Below, in pieces: positions 43,827-54,103 of a stretch of 61,329 bases of DNA. The DNA is from Syntrophaceae bacterium UBA5619 (GTDB lineage Bacteria; Desulfobacterota; Syntrophia; Syntrophales; UBA5619), in the NCBI GenBank assembly GCA_002424545.1, contig DIKL01000123.1:20547-81875 (forward strand). Reading direction: 5' to 3'. Below the pieces are notes generated by a model. The model saw only the letters and a list, made by a program, of their open reading frames with translations, was not told the DNA's origin and searched no databases. Position numbers and translations under genes: made by a program. Position 1 is the first letter of the stretch. Each line of letters starts with the position of its first letter.

Positions 43827-46193
43827 ATGGTGAATTTGGATCCAGCCCGGTCGAAAAGACATGTTTTTCAAATCTTGATGTTGACCTTCTTCCTATCGTT
43901 CCCCCTTTGTTCCTGTTTTTTTCAGGGAAAAAATGTTGATCGATCCGATAGATTCATACGGGAGTTGAATCACAAAGACCCGGTCGTCCGAAGGAATGCG
44001 GCCGATGCCCTCGGACGTATCAAGGCTGCCGCCGCCGTCGCACCGTTGATCGTCGCCCTGAAGGATCAAGATCCGTCCGTCCGAAGCGGGGCCGCAGGCG
44101 CCCTCGGAATGATCAGGGATGCCCGCGCCGTCAAACCGCTGATCGTCGCCCTGAAGGATGAAAAATACGGCGTTCGAAGCGGCGCCGCGGGCGCCCTCGG
44201 AATGATCGGTCCGCCCGCCGTCGAACCGCTGATCGCCGCGCTGAAGGATCGAGATCCGTCCGTCCGAAGCGGGGCAGCGGGCGCCCTGGGAATGATCAAG
44301 GATGCTCGTGCCGTTGAACCGCTGGTGGCCGGCCTGAAGGATGAAAATCTACCCGTCCGGTCGGAGGCGTCAAGGGCCCTGGGCATGATCGGTCCGCCCG
44401 CCGTCGAACCGTTGATCGCCGTTCTGAATGATCAAGATCCGTCCGTCCGAAGCGGGGCCGCAGGCGCCCTGGGAAAGATTCGGGATGCCCGCGCCGTCGA
44501 ACCGTTGATCGTTGCGTTGAAGGAAGAGAACCATAACGTCCGCGGCGCCGTTTCCGATGCCCTTGCCGCGATCGGTCCCGCCGCCGTCGAACCCTTGCTG
44601 GCCGCCCTGCGGGACAAGAATCCTTTCGTTCGCAGTGGGGCCGTGGAATCCCTTGGAAAGATTGGCGATGCCCGTTCTGTGGAGCCGCTGCTGGCCGCGT
44701 TGCAGGACAAAAACCATGCTGTCCGCAGGAATGCCGCCGATGCGCTGGGAAAGATCAAGAAAGCCCCCCTTCCTGAACCGCCGGCGGCGGCGCCGAAGGA
44801 CAAAGACTCGTCGGTCCGAAGCGAGGCCGCGAAACCCTTCACCGTCGAACCGCCGGCTGCCGGCATGAAGGACAAAGATTCGTTGGTCCGAAGCGAGATT
44901 GCGGATCCCTCGACCATCGATAAATTGGTTGCCGCGCTGAAGGATGAAGACCCGTCGGTCCGGAGCGAAGTTGCGGATACGCTCGGAAAGACCAACGATG
45001 CGCGCGCCGTTGAACCTCTGGTGGGTGCGTTGAAGGATGAAAACTACAGCGTCCGCAGGAAGGCCGTGGATGCCCTCGGAGTCATGGGCCCCGTGGCCAT
45101 TGAACCCCTGACGGCCGTTCTGGCGGATCAGGACTCATCCGCGAGAAGCGAAGCCGCGGATGCGCTCAGAAAGATAGCCGGGCCGTTGATCGCCGTTCTG
45201 AAGGACAAGGATGCGGCTATCCGCAACGTGGCGGCAGGCGCCCTCGTCGGCATCGGCGCCCCGGCCGTCGAGCCGTTGATTTCCGCGCTGAAGGGTAAAG
45301 ACGCAGCCCTGCAAAATGGGGCAGCGGGCGTCCTGGGAATGATCGGAGGCCCTGCCGTGGAACCGTTGGTCGCCACGCTGAAGGATAAAGACGCCGCCGT
45401 GCGAAGCGCGGCGGCCGATGCCCTGGGAATGATCCGGAATCCCGTGGCCGTTGAAGCCTTGCTCGCGACGCTGAAGGACAAAGACGCCGCCGTGCGAAAA
45501 GAGGCGGCAGGCGTCCTCGGAGTGATCCGGAATCCCCATGCGGTCGAACCGTTGGTGGCCGCGCTGAGGGATCCGGACGTATCCGTCCGGACGGAAGCGG
45601 CAGCCTCCCTCGTCGGCATCGGCGCCCCTTCAGCGGAGCCGTTGATCGCCGCGCTGAAGGAGAAAGACACAGCCGTACGAATCGGAGCCGCGGATACCCT
45701 TGGAAAAATCCAGGATCCCCGCGCCGTCGAGCCGCTAATCGCTGCGCTGAGGGATTCAAACGATGGTGTCCGAAGAACCGCCGCGGCAGCCCTCGGAGGG
45801 ATCGGCGCCCCGGCCGTCGAAGCCCTGATCGTCGCGCTGAAGGAGAAAGAATCCTCCGCAAGAATCGAGGCGGCTCGCGCACTCGGAATGATCGCGAATC
45901 CCGCGGCCGATGAAATCTTGCTTGCGGCGCTGAAAGAGGAAAGGATGGAGATCATCGGCGGCGCTTATTTCTTTTTCATTCAAAAAGGCATTCCCGGCTC
46001 GGAGAGATTGTTGATTCAGGCTTTGAATCAGTATGGCGCGCGCATTCTTTGGATGGCGCAAGACTTCATGAATTGCGGTCATAAACCCCTGGTCGATGCC
46101 GTAACCGAATGGGCGAACCGACATGGTTATCGAATCGATCCGTCACCGGGCCACAGCAGCCCCGAATGGGGAAACCATAAAAAAAGGGAGTGA
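43827..46193 (+). CDS. Long HEAT-repeat lipoprotein-like protein
   Basis: About 788 residues. A signal sequence ends in FPLCSC, a plausible lipobox, so the protein may be anchored in the envelope. About 23 tandem HEAT (PBS-lyase-like) repeats of 30-31 residues follow. Each has a PLIxALKDxDxxVR helix and an AAxALGxI helix, ending in either GPPAVE or RDARAVE. Repeats 10 and 11, in the middle, have lost the second helix consensus and contain extra prolines. The last two units degenerate and the C-terminus (about 70 residues) is Trp-containing and non-repetitive. Such solenoids bind proteins. The start is uncertain: GGAGGA overlaps the ATG at 43827, and GTG 43830 or TTG 43836 are possible. Confidence 0.85.
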   Translation: MVNLDPARSKRHVFQILMLTFFLSFPLCSCFFQGKNVDRSDRFIRELNHKDPVVRRNAADALGRIKAAAAVAPLIVALKDQDPSVRSGAAGALGMIRDARAVKPLIVALKDEKYGVRSGAAGALGMIGPPAVEPLIAALKDRDPSVRSGAAGALGMIKDARAVEPLVAGLKDENLPVRSEASRALGMIGPPAVEPLIAVLNDQDPSVRSGAAGALGKIRDARAVEPLIVALKEENHNVRGAVSDALAAIGPAAVEPLLAALRDKNPFVRSGAVESLGKIGDARSVEPLLAALQDKNHAVRRNAADALGKIKKAPLPEPPAAAPKDKDSSVRSEAAKPFTVEPPAAGMKDKDSLVRSEIADPSTIDKLVAALKDEDPSVRSEVADTLGKTNDARAVEPLVGALKDENYSVRRKAVDALGVMGPVAIEPLTAVLADQDSSARSEAADALRKIAGPLIAVLKDKDAAIRNVAAGALVGIGAPAVEPLISALKGKDAALQNGAAGVLGMIGGPAVEPLVATLKDKDAAVRSAAADALGMIRNPVAVEALLATLKDKDAAVRKEAAGVLGVIRNPHAVEPLVAALRDPDVSVRTEAAASLVGIGAPSAEPLIAALKEKDTAVRIGAADTLGKIQDPRAVEPLIAALRDSNDGVRRTAAAALGGIGAPAVEALIVALKEKESSARIEAARALGMIANPAADEILLAALKEERMEIIGGAYFFFIQKGIPGSERLLIQALNQYGARILWMAQDFMNCGHKPLVDAVTEWANRHGYRIDPSPGHSSPEWGNHKKRE

Positions 46194-46224
46194 AAGTCGT
46201 GGTAGCGCTTCCCCTCCCTTTTTT
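46180..46224. terminator. Bidirectional terminator between HEAT gene and atpE
   Basis: An 11-bp inverted repeat AAAAAAGGGAG/CTCCCTTTTTT (46180-46190 and 46214-46224) with a 23-base loop. It has a T-run downstream on the plus strand and, through the A-run, on the minus strand. The HEAT gene stop codon lies in its loop. It would end both convergent genes. Confidence 0.75.
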
Positions 46225-46241
46225 CTATAAAAACAGGCTTG

Positions 46242-46613
46242 CTACGAAAGACCGACCACCTTGAGCAGCGGATTGGCGTACAGTACGACCAGCGCAATGA
46301 CCAGCGCGTAGATCGCCAGGGATTCGATCATCGCGAGTCCGACCATCATGGTGATCAGGATCTTGCCGTGCGCTTCCGGATTTCGGCCGACGGCATTCGT
46401 CGCGCCGCTCAACCCGTTTCCCATGCCAATGCCGGTGCCGATGGTGCCGAGGGCCATCGCCCCCCCCGCGGCAAGTAGGCTGCAGGCAATCACGATGGCC
46501 TTCGTATAGTCGACGGAGGATCCGGGCGCCGCCGATTCCGCGGCCATCGCCAGCGATGCCGAAAACAGAACCGAACCGATGACCAGAACAGCTTCAACAA
46601 CGGTTTTTCTCAT
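46242..46613 (-). CDS. atpE: F0F1 ATP synthase subunit c with N-terminal signal-like extension
   Basis: A 123-residue rotor subunit, longer than the usual 75-90. Residues 1-27 look like a cleavable signal (hydrophobic core, ASLAMA). Helix 1 (CSLLAAGGAMALGTIGTGIG), the polar loop AVGRNPEA and helix 2 with the ion-binding Glu in MIESLAIYALVIAL follow. Ser and Tyr after the Glu match Na+-type rings, but the Gln of helix 1 is Met here, so H+ use is at least as likely. GGAGG is 8 bases from ATG 46613. It is 5.3 kb from atpB and opposite in direction. Confidence 0.93.
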   Translation of the reverse strand: MRKTVVEAVLVIGSVLFSASLAMAAESAAPGSSVDYTKAIVIACSLLAAGGAMALGTIGTGIGMGNGLSGATNAVGRNPEAHGKILITMMVGLAMIESLAIYALVIALVVLYANPLLKVVGLS

Positions 46614-46766
46614 CATTTTCCCTCCTTGCTTTTTGATCAACCTCTGGACAAACTCGAATATTCACCTCCCCTCTTCACGATTTTCCGCCGCCGTTCCGAA
46701 AAGGCTTCCAGCTCACCCTTTTCGAACAACCATCAAACGAGAAATAGCTTATTCTTTCATGGTCTT

Positions 46767-46795
46767 TCTGTATCGGCAAGGCGGATGCTTGTCAA
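46767..46795 (-). promoter_or_regulatory. Probable atpE promoter
   Basis: Minus strand TTGACA (46795-46790), a 17-base spacer and TACAGA (46772-46767). The leader to ATG 46613 would be about 145 bases. A divergent promoter for the gene at 46870 must lie nearby; TATAGA at 46828-46833 is a candidate -10 without a good -35. Confidence 0.5.
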
Positions 46796-46869
46796 GAAAT
46801 ATTTGGTGCGGCCCGAAAGGTTTGTGGTATAGAACGCGTAGAGGAACGTCATAAGGAGATAAGGCGCTG

Positions 46870-47370
46870 ATGCCGCAGCACAGGATTTTAAAAACTCACA
46901 AAACCTCCGCCATGAGTCCGTTGGAGATCGATGTCGCCCGGTTGATCCAGGCGGATATTCCCTTGACCGGACGCCCCTTCCGACGCATCGCGCAAACCGC
47001 CGGCATGACCGAAGAAGAGGTGTTGTCGATTGCCCGCGGTCTCAAGGCGCGGGGGATGATCCGGAAATTTGCGGCCATCGTCCGCCACCAGAAGGTCGGG
47101 TATACGCACAACGTCATGGTCCTCTGGGCGGTCGCTCCCGGGCGCGCCGAAAAGGGAGGCAGGGCTCTCTCCCGTTTCGCGGAGATCACCCACTGTTACG
47201 AACGGACACCCCCGTATGCCGGCCGGTACAACCTCTTCACGATGATCCATTTCCGGAACGAGCAGAGCGAGGCTCGGCTTCGGGAAATGGCCGCGGCGGC
47301 GGGCATCGACGACTTCAAGGTTTTGCGAAGCCTCGAGGAATTCAAAAAAAACAGCATGGAGTACTTTTGA
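46870..47370 (+). CDS. Siroheme decarboxylase subunit (AhbA/AhbB-like, Lrp/AsnC fold)
   Basis: A 166-residue protein: AsnC-type winged helix ([32 protein letters not shown]), then a ligand domain with [20 protein letters not shown] and [15 protein letters not shown]. Those last motifs mark siroheme decarboxylases, which remove two acetate carboxyls from siroheme to give didecarboxysiroheme in the Ahb heme or heme d1 route, rather than an ordinary Lrp regulator. Only one of the usual pair (AhbA and AhbB) is visible. The neighbour hemL, one base downstream, supports a tetrapyrrole role. Confidence 0.82.
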   Translation: MPQHRILKTHKTSAMSPLEIDVARLIQADIPLTGRPFRRIAQTAGMTEEEVLSIARGLKARGMIRKFAAIVRHQKVGYTHNVMVLWAVAPGRAEKGGRALSRFAEITHCYERTPPYAGRYNLFTMIHFRNEQSEARLREMAAAAGIDDFKVLRSLEEFKKNSMEYF

Positions 47371-47371
47371 A

Positions 47372-48643
47372 ATGGACACACGGAATTTGTTCCCACGAGC
47401 GAAGCAGGTCATTCCCGGGGGGGTCAACAGCCCCGTGCGGGCCTTTCAGGCCGTCGGCGGAACCCCGGTTTTCATCCGCGAGGCGGCGGGATCTCGGGTC
47501 GTCGATACGGATGGACAGGAGTACATCGATTATCTCGGTTCCTGGGGGCCGATGATCCTCGGTCACAACCGGCCGGAGGTCGTTGCCGCCATCCGCGAGG
47601 CGGCCGGCCGGGGGACAAGCTACGGGGCGCCGACTGAAGCGGAGATCGGCATGGCCGAGCGGATCGTTTCCGCCTTTCCGTCCATCGAGACGGTCCGGAT
47701 GGTCAGCTCCGGCACCGAAGCGACCATGACCGCCATCCGCCTGGCCCGCGGCTGGACGGGCCGGGAAAAGATCGTCAAATTCATCGGCTGCTACCACGGC
47801 CATGCCGACTCGCTGCTGGTGAAGGCGGGCTCGGGCATCGCCACGCTGGGAATCCCCGGAAGCCCCGGAATCCCCCGCTCCCTCGCCGAACTCACGATTC
47901 CGCTGCCGTTCAACAATGCCGCTGCGGTTCGCGACCTCTTCGCCCGTTTCGGGGAGGAGATCGCCTGCATCATCGTCGAACCGGTCGCCGGCAACATGGG
48001 GGTCGTTCCGCCCCGTCCGGGATTCCTCGAAGCCTTGCGGGAGGTGACGCAAGCGAACGGCGCCCTTCTCATCTTCGACGAGGTGATCACCGGATTCCGT
48101 CTCGCTTACGGCGGACGGCAAACCCTGGCCGGCATTCTCCCCGACCTCACCTGCCTGGGCAAGATTATCGGCGGCGGCCTTCCGGTCGGCGCGCTCGGTG
48201 GAAACAGAAAAATCATGGAGCACCTCGCCCCCACCGGACCCGTATATCAGGCGGGCACCCTCTCGGGAAACCCGCTGGCGATGTCCGCCGGGATCGCGAC
48301 GCTGGACATCCTCCGGGGCGCGTCCTACGGGGAAATTGACCGGAGGGCCGCGGATCTCGGCGAAGGCTTCCTGGACCTCTTCCGGACAAAGGGGATCCCT
48401 GTCCGGATCAACCGCGTCGGATCGATGTTCACGCTGTTTTTCACGGCGGAGGAAGTGGTGGATTTCGCCACCGCTTCCCAAAGCGACACGGCCCTGTTTG
48501 CCCGCTTTTTCCGGGGAATGCTGGCGGCGGGGATCAACCTCGCACCCGCCCAGTTCGAGGCCGGCTTCGTCTCCTTCGCCCATACGGACGCGGACATCGC
48601 CAGAACCGTCGACACCTGCGGAAAGGTCCTGAAGACGCTGTAG
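47372..48643 (+). CDS. hemL: Glutamate-1-semialdehyde 2,1-aminomutase
   Basis: A 423-residue PLP enzyme: [13 protein letters not shown] start, [33 protein letters not shown] contacts [11 protein letters not shown] and the Schiff-base Lys in [14 protein letters not shown], then [10 protein letters not shown]. It makes 5-aminolevulinate, the tetrapyrrole precursor. The ATG follows the Ahb-like stop by one base, so both are co-translated. Normal length. Confidence 0.96.
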   Translation: MDTRNLFPRAKQVIPGGVNSPVRAFQAVGGTPVFIREAAGSRVVDTDGQEYIDYLGSWGPMILGHNRPEVVAAIREAAGRGTSYGAPTEAEIGMAERIVSAFPSIETVRMVSSGTEATMTAIRLARGWTGREKIVKFIGCYHGHADSLLVKAGSGIATLGIPGSPGIPRSLAELTIPLPFNNAAAVRDLFARFGEEIACIIVEPVAGNMGVVPPRPGFLEALREVTQANGALLIFDEVITGFRLAYGGRQTLAGILPDLTCLGKIIGGGLPVGALGGNRKIMEHLAPTGPVYQAGTLSGNPLAMSAGIATLDILRGASYGEIDRRAADLGEGFLDLFRTKGIPVRINRVGSMFTLFFTAEEVVDFATASQSDTALFARFFRGMLAAGINLAPAQFEAGFVSFAHTDADIARTVDTCGKVLKTL

Positions 48644-48651
48644 CGGTCCCA

Positions 48652-48680
48652 TTGACAGGAGACAGGAATTGTTGTAGGTC
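48652..48680 (+). promoter_or_regulatory. Possible promoter for the sugar-nucleotide genes
   Basis: TTGACA (48652-48657), 17 bases, TAGGTC (48675-48680), about 60 bases before the GTG at 48743. The -35 is perfect; the TAGG -10 is weak but like those at 51-79 and 22826-22854. Confidence 0.4.
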
Positions 48681-48742
48681 AGCCATGCGATTCCAAGGGG
48701 AACATCATCGAAACGGGATCGCATCATCGAGGGGAGAAGACC

Positions 48743-49753
<1,011 letters not shown>

Positions 49754-49819
49754 CCGTGCAGTGCAGTATCCCCGGGCCGGATTTGAAATCCATCCCCGCA
49801 AACCATCGGAGGTTTTCAA

Positions 49820-50845
49820 ATGAAGAAAGCGTTCATCACCGGGATCACCGGCCAGGACGGCTCCTATCTGGCGGAGTTTCTGCTTTGCAAAGGCTATGAG
49901 ATCCACGGCCTCATCCGCCGGGCCAGCACCTTCAACACCGACCGGATCGATCACCTGTACCGGGATTTCCACGACCCCGAGGCGCGGGTCTATCTCCACT
50001 ACGGCGACCTCTCCGTTTCGGGACAATTGACCGACCTTCTGCAGGAAATCCGGCCGGACGAGATCTATCACCTGGGCGCCCAGAGCCACGTCCGCGTGAG
50101 TTTCGACATGCCCGAATATACCGGCGACATCACCGGCCTCGGAACGTTGAGACTTCTGGAGGCGATCCGCAAAACGGGGATCCCAACCCGTTTCTATCAG
50201 GCCTCCTCCAGCGAAATGTTCGGCGCCGCGCCGCCCCCCCAGAGCGAGGCGACCCTCTTCCAGCCGCAAAGTCCCTACGCCGCGGCCAAGGTGTACGCCT
50301 ACTACATCGTCCGCAACTACCGCAGCGCGTACAATCTCTTCGCCGCCAACGGGATCCTCTTCAACCATGAATCGCCCCGCCGCGGCGAGACCTTCGTCAC
50401 CCGGAAGATCACCCGCGCCGCGACCCGGATCAAACTGGGTCTCCAGCAGAAGCTATTTCTCGGAAATCTCGAGGCGAAGCGCGACTGGGGGTTCGCCGGC
50501 GACTACGTTGAGGCGATGTGGTTGATGCTGCAGCAGGAGCGGCCGGACGACTACGTGATCGCCACCGGAGAGACCCACTCGGTTCGCGAATTCGCCGAGA
50601 AGGTTTTCGAGAAGCTCGGCCTGGACTATCAAAAGCATGTGGCCGTCGACGCCCGCTACTTCCGCCCCACCGAGGTGGACGTCTTGTTGGGCGATGCAAC
50701 GCGGGCGCGCAAGGCCCTGAACTGGCGGCCGAAAGTCAGTTTCGATCAGCTTATCGACATGATGATTGCATCGGACCTGGAGGCCGCGGAAAAGGAGAAG
50801 ACGCTGGTCGACGCCGGCTACACCTGCGGCAACCACCGGATGTAG
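49820..50845 (+). CDS. gmd: GDP-mannose 4,6-dehydratase
   Basis: A 341-residue [78 protein letters not shown] and [17 protein letters not shown], the full Gmd signature. It converts GDP-mannose to GDP-4-keto-6-deoxymannose, substrate of the fcl product encoded next. GGAGG about 7 bases before the ATG fixes the start. Confidence 0.96.
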   Translation: MKKAFITGITGQDGSYLAEFLLCKGYEIHGLIRRASTFNTDRIDHLYRDFHDPEARVYLHYGDLSVSGQLTDLLQEIRPDEIYHLGAQSHVRVSFDMPEYTGDITGLGTLRLLEAIRKTGIPTRFYQASSSEMFGAAPPPQSEATLFQPQSPYAAAKVYAYYIVRNYRSAYNLFAANGILFNHESPRRGETFVTRKITRAATRIKLGLQQKLFLGNLEAKRDWGFAGDYVEAMWLMLQQERPDDYVIATGETHSVREFAEKVFEKLGLDYQKHVAVDARYFRPTEVDVLLGDATRARKALNWRPKVSFDQLIDMMIASDLEAAEKEKTLVDAGYTCGNHRM

Positions 50846-50861
50846 CATGGAACACACGGGG

Positions 50862-50926
50862 GTCAGGTCTTGAAATTTAGCGTTTCGTGCGCCCCATGGA
50901 CAAGATGACCCGTTTCAAGACCTGAC
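50862..50926. repeat. REP-like inverted repeat between gmd and fcl
   Basis: GTCAGGTCTTGAAA at 50862-50875 is repeated in perfect inversion at 50913-50926 (14 bp), with a 37-base centre. The sequence GGGGTCAGGTCTTGAAAT resembles the ends of REP/BIME elements mobilised by Y1 (RAYT) transposases that I recall from Deltaproteobacteria. No transposase gene is in the window. It separates two genes of one pathway. Confidence 0.75.
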
Positions 50927-50945
50927 TGCCATCAAGAGGTTCGAC

Positions 50946-51881
50946 ATGGAACACAAACGCATCACGATCACGGGCGGCAAGGGTTTTCTGGGAAAACACC
51001 TCATCCGGGCCTTTGAGGCGAGGGGCTGCCGCCATCTTTCGGTGGCCGACCTCCCCGAATACAACCTGACCCGCATCGAGGACGTCCGCCGCCTCTACGA
51101 CGAGCAGCGGCCCGATATCGTCGTCCATCTTGCCGCCAAGGTCGGCGGGATCGGGTTCAACCAGCAGAATCCCGGGTCGCTGTTTTACGACAACATCATG
51201 ATGGGGGTTCCGCTCCTCCACGAGGGGCACCTCCGCAAGATCGACAAGTTCGTCGCACTGGGGACGATCTGCGCCTATCCCAAGTTCACCCCGGTTCCGT
51301 TCCGGGAGGACGACATCTGGAACGGCTACCCCGAGGAGACCAACGCCCCCTACGGCCTGGCCAAGAAGATGATGCTGGTCCAGGCGCAAGCCTACCGGCA
51401 GCAGTACGGCTTCAACGCGATCTTTTTGCTGCCGGTCAATCTGTACGGCCCCGGCGATAACTTCGATCCCCGCTCCTCCCACGTCATCCCCGCGCTGATC
51501 AAGAAGTGCGTGGACGCCGTCGACCGCGGCGACCCGGAGATCGTCGTCTGGGGCACCGGCGGCGCGACGCGGGAATTCTTTTACGTGGAGGACGCCGCGG
51601 AAGCGATCTGCTTGGCGACCGAACGTTACGACAAGCCCGAACCCGTCAACATCGGCGCCGGCTTTGAAATTTCCATCCGGGAGCTGGTCGGCCTGATCGT
51701 GGAGCTGACGGACTTCAAAGGTCGCGTCGTCTGGGATGCGTCCAAACCGGACGGCCAGCCGCGGCGCATGCTGGATACGAACCGGGCATTCCGGGAATTC
51801 GGTTTCCGCGCCCGGACCGATTTCCGCGAGGGGCTGAAAAAAACGATCGACTGGTACCGCCGCCGTCCCCTTTTTGTTTGA
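50946..51881 (+). CDS. fcl: GDP-L-fucose synthase
   Basis: A 311-residue [38 protein letters not shown], the Tyr-x3-Lys site [13 protein letters not shown], and [14 protein letters not shown]. It epimerises and reduces the Gmd product to GDP-L-fucose with NADPH. The ATG at 50946 lies 20 bases past the REP-like repeat, and AAGAGG is about 5 bases upstream. With gmd it supplies fucose for surface glycans. Confidence 0.93.
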   Translation: MEHKRITITGGKGFLGKHLIRAFEARGCRHLSVADLPEYNLTRIEDVRRLYDEQRPDIVVHLAAKVGGIGFNQQNPGSLFYDNIMMGVPLLHEGHLRKIDKFVALGTICAYPKFTPVPFREDDIWNGYPEETNAPYGLAKKMMLVQAQAYRQQYGFNAIFLLPVNLYGPGDNFDPRSSHVIPALIKKCVDAVDRGDPEIVVWGTGGATREFFYVEDAAEAICLATERYDKPEPVNIGAGFEISIRELVGLIVELTDFKGRVVWDASKPDGQPRRMLDTNRAFREFGFRARTDFREGLKKTIDWYRRRPLFV

Positions 51882-51914
51882 CTTCATCTTTCGGATTGTG
51901 TTAGGTATTGCGCG

Positions 51915-52199
51915 GTGGATCAGGAGACAAAAAAATCAGCAATTCAGATGGCCTATGCGAGCAGCATCGGCATCGCCATGGTCCTCGCCATCTTCGGATG
52001 CCTCTTTCTGGGATCATGGCTGGACGGGAAACTGGGCACGGGGCCTTATTTCACCCTTCTTTTTCTGCTGATCGGCATCGTTGCCGGATTCAGGAACATG
52101 TATGTCCTGATCCGGAAAAATTTCAAGGATGAGCAACCGCTCATCACCAGTGTGAAAAGTGAACCGCACCGAAAAAGACCCTCTCCAAAAAAGACTTGA
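51915..52199 (+). CDS. AtpZ/AtpI-like small F0-associated membrane protein
   Basis: A 94-residue protein with two membrane segments: AIQMAYASSIGIAMVLAIFG and GPYFTLLFLLIGIVAGFRNM, the AtpZ/DUF? pattern SWLDGKLGTGP between them. It is thought to help F0 assembly or ion (Mg2+/Ca2+) supply. It begins with GTG at 51915 and has no strong ribosome site. Its 3' end overlaps atpI by 41 bases. It starts the atpZ-like/atpI/atpB group. Confidence 0.8.
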   Translation: MDQETKKSAIQMAYASSIGIAMVLAIFGCLFLGSWLDGKLGTGPYFTLLFLLIGIVAGFRNMYVLIRKNFKDEQPLITSVKSEPHRKRPSPKKT

Positions 52200-52554
52200 G
52201 ATCACGAACTGGATCCTTCTCGCCGTCCTGGTTGCGGGGAGTCTTTTCCTCCGTTCCGACCGCTTCACGCTCGGCATCCTCTGCGGAGGATTGATCAGCA
52301 TCATCAACTTTTACTGGCTCTACCGCAATCTGCTGAGCGTATTCAGCAAGCATCTGAGCCGCGCGCGGTCGGCCCTGATGCTCCGCTATTACCTGCGGCT
52401 AACCGTCACGGCCATCGCGCTTTACTGGATCATTTCCCGCGATCTGGTTGACGTGATCGGGCTCATCGCCGGTTTGTCGATCGTCGTTTTGAACATTGTG
52501 TTGACAACCATTGCGGTATTCGCGAAGAAAAAACCCGTTGAGGAGGCAAATTGA
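52159..52554 (+). CDS. atpI: ATP synthase subunit I
   Basis: A 131-residue protein with four hydrophobic segments ([62 protein letters not shown]), matching the AtpI family that assists c-ring formation. It begins with GTG at 52159 inside the preceding gene. Its stop overlaps the atpB ATG (TGATG). Confidence 0.85.
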   Translation: MNRTEKDPLQKRLEITNWILLAVLVAGSLFLRSDRFTLGILCGGLISIINFYWLYRNLLSVFSKHLSRARSALMLRYYLRLTVTAIALYWIISRDLVDVIGLIAGLSIVVLNIVLTTIAVFAKKKPVEEAN

Positions 52555-53219
52555 TGGAACCGGTCCTGTTTTTCGAAAACCACTGGCTCAAGGAGCATCA
52601 TCTCGTCGTCGTTTCCTACACCTGGTTCGTTATGGCGTTTCTGGCCCTCTTCTCCTTCCTGGGCACCCGCCGCCTGAACATCTTCCCCGGCAGATTCCAG
52701 AACTTCATGGAGGTGGTCATCGGGGGTTTTGACGGTCTTCTGACCGATACGATGGGGCCGGAGGGAAGAAGGTTCTTCCCGCTGATCGCGACGCTGGGCC
52801 TCTACATCCTGACCTCAAACCTCCTTGGCCTCGTCCCGGGCTTCGAGTCGCCGACGGCCAACCTCAACACGACCGTTTCGATGGCCGTCGTGGTCTTCGT
52901 GATGACCCATGTGGTCGGCATCAAGGTTCATGGATTCAAATATGTGAAGCAGTTCATGGGGCCGGTCTGGTGGCTTACGCCGCTGATGTTGCCGATCGAA
53001 ATCATCAGCCACCTTTCCCGTCCCCTCTCTCTCTCCGTTCGGCTCTTCGGCAACATCATGGGGGAAGACATCGTTTTGGCGGTCGTTCTGCTGCTGGTTC
53101 CGCTGCTGGTTCCGCTGCCGGTTTTCGCGCTGATGATCTTCACCTCCTGCATCCAGACCCTGGTGTTCATGCTGCTGGCGATGATGTACATCGCCGGCGC
53201 GATGGAAGAGGCTCACTAA
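52554..53219 (+). CDS. atpB: F0F1 ATP synthase subunit a
   Basis: A 221-residue stator subunit. [23 protein letters not shown] opens the core and the essential Arg is in [18 protein letters not shown]. The C-terminal helix is [17 protein letters not shown]. It forms the ion half-channels facing subunit c. GAGG precedes ATG 52554 at good spacing; a TTG one codon earlier is unlikely. atpE is not beside it, and the F1 genes are not in the window. Confidence 0.95.
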   Translation: MEPVLFFENHWLKEHHLVVVSYTWFVMAFLALFSFLGTRRLNIFPGRFQNFMEVVIGGFDGLLTDTMGPEGRRFFPLIATLGLYILTSNLLGLVPGFESPTANLNTTVSMAVVVFVMTHVVGIKVHGFKYVKQFMGPVWWLTPLMLPIEIISHLSRPLSLSVRLFGNIMGEDIVLAVVLLLVPLLVPLPVFALMIFTSCIQTLVFMLLAMMYIAGAMEEAH

Positions 53220-53280
53220 CGGCAATCCCGGGGACCGCCGGTCTCTTTTTTTGAATGGATCGGAAATCAGGAGAAACAAC

Positions 53281-54054
53281 ATGAGAGTCAACAGAATCAA
53301 GAATAAGCTGAAGAACGGGGAACGGGTCTTCGGAACCATGATCAAGGAGGCCCGCAACGTCAACATCCCGGAGATTCTCGAAATCGCGGGTTTCGATTAT
53401 TTCGTCATCGACATGGAGCATGCCTCCTATGACATGTCGGACATCGCCCCGATCCTGGAGTTCGCCAGAAAAACCGAAATCACGGCGGTGGTTCGCATCC
53501 CCCGCCTGGACTATGCCTACGTCGCCAAGACGCTGGACATGGGGGCGGAAGGAATCTGGGTTCCCCATCTCGACACGGTCGAAGAGGCGAAGGCGCTTGT
53601 CAGTTACGGCAAATATCCCCCCGAGGGAAAGCGGGGCGCGGCGGTGCCGATCTTCCGGCTGAAGGAGCGGCAGGAGTTCAAGCAGGCGGCCGACTACTTC
53701 CGCGCCGTGAACGACGAAACCCTGCTGATCGCCCAGATGGAGAGCGGCGTGGCCATCGGAAACGTGGAGGCGATCACGGCCGTCCCGGGAATCGACGTGG
53801 CCATGATGGGGACGCAGGATCTCTCTCTGGATCTGGGTTATCCGGGACAGGGAAACCACCCGGAAATGCGGGCCGCCGTCCAGAAGGTGGTCGACGCCTG
53901 CAAGAAGAACGGCAAGGCCTCCGGAAACCACATTCCCGGCATCGACGACCTCCGCTACTGGATCGGTCAGGGAATGCAGATGATCACCTGGTCCTATGAA
54001 ACGAACATGATCATCGACCGGGGCCGCGAGGCGTTGAAATTGTTGAAAAGTTGA
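53281..54054 (+). CDS. HpcH/HpaI aldolase family protein
   Basis: A 257-residue class II aldolase: GTMIKEARNVNIPEILEIAG, FVIDMEHASYD, AVVRIPRLDYAYVAKTLDMGAEGIWVPH and the metal site QMESGVAIGN with MMGTQDLSLDLG. This family includes 2-dehydro-3-deoxyglucarate aldolase (GarL), which yields pyruvate plus tartronate semialdehyde. The neighbouring tartronate semialdehyde reductase makes that role attractive but unproven. GGAG before ATG 53281 sets the start. Confidence 0.87.
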   Translation: MRVNRIKNKLKNGERVFGTMIKEARNVNIPEILEIAGFDYFVIDMEHASYDMSDIAPILEFARKTEITAVVRIPRLDYAYVAKTLDMGAEGIWVPHLDTVEEAKALVSYGKYPPEGKRGAAVPIFRLKERQEFKQAADYFRAVNDETLLIAQMESGVAIGNVEAITAVPGIDVAMMGTQDLSLDLGYPGQGNHPEMRAAVQKVVDACKKNGKASGNHIPGIDDLRYWIGQGMQMITWSYETNMIIDRGREALKLLKS

Positions 54055-54103
54055 CGTTGACCGCCGTCATGAGTGTTATTTTCCAGAACATCAGGAGGGG
54101 AAA

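Noticed and set aside
43900..46000. Regularly spaced DNA repeats that might suggest a CRISPR array
   Set aside because: The period is about 90-93 bases, the units are imperfect and in frame, and they encode HEAT repeats without unique spacers.
46870..47370. Annotation as an Lrp/AsnC transcription regulator
   Set aside because: The C-terminal motifs and the hemL neighbour match siroheme decarboxylases better than amino acid-responsive regulators.
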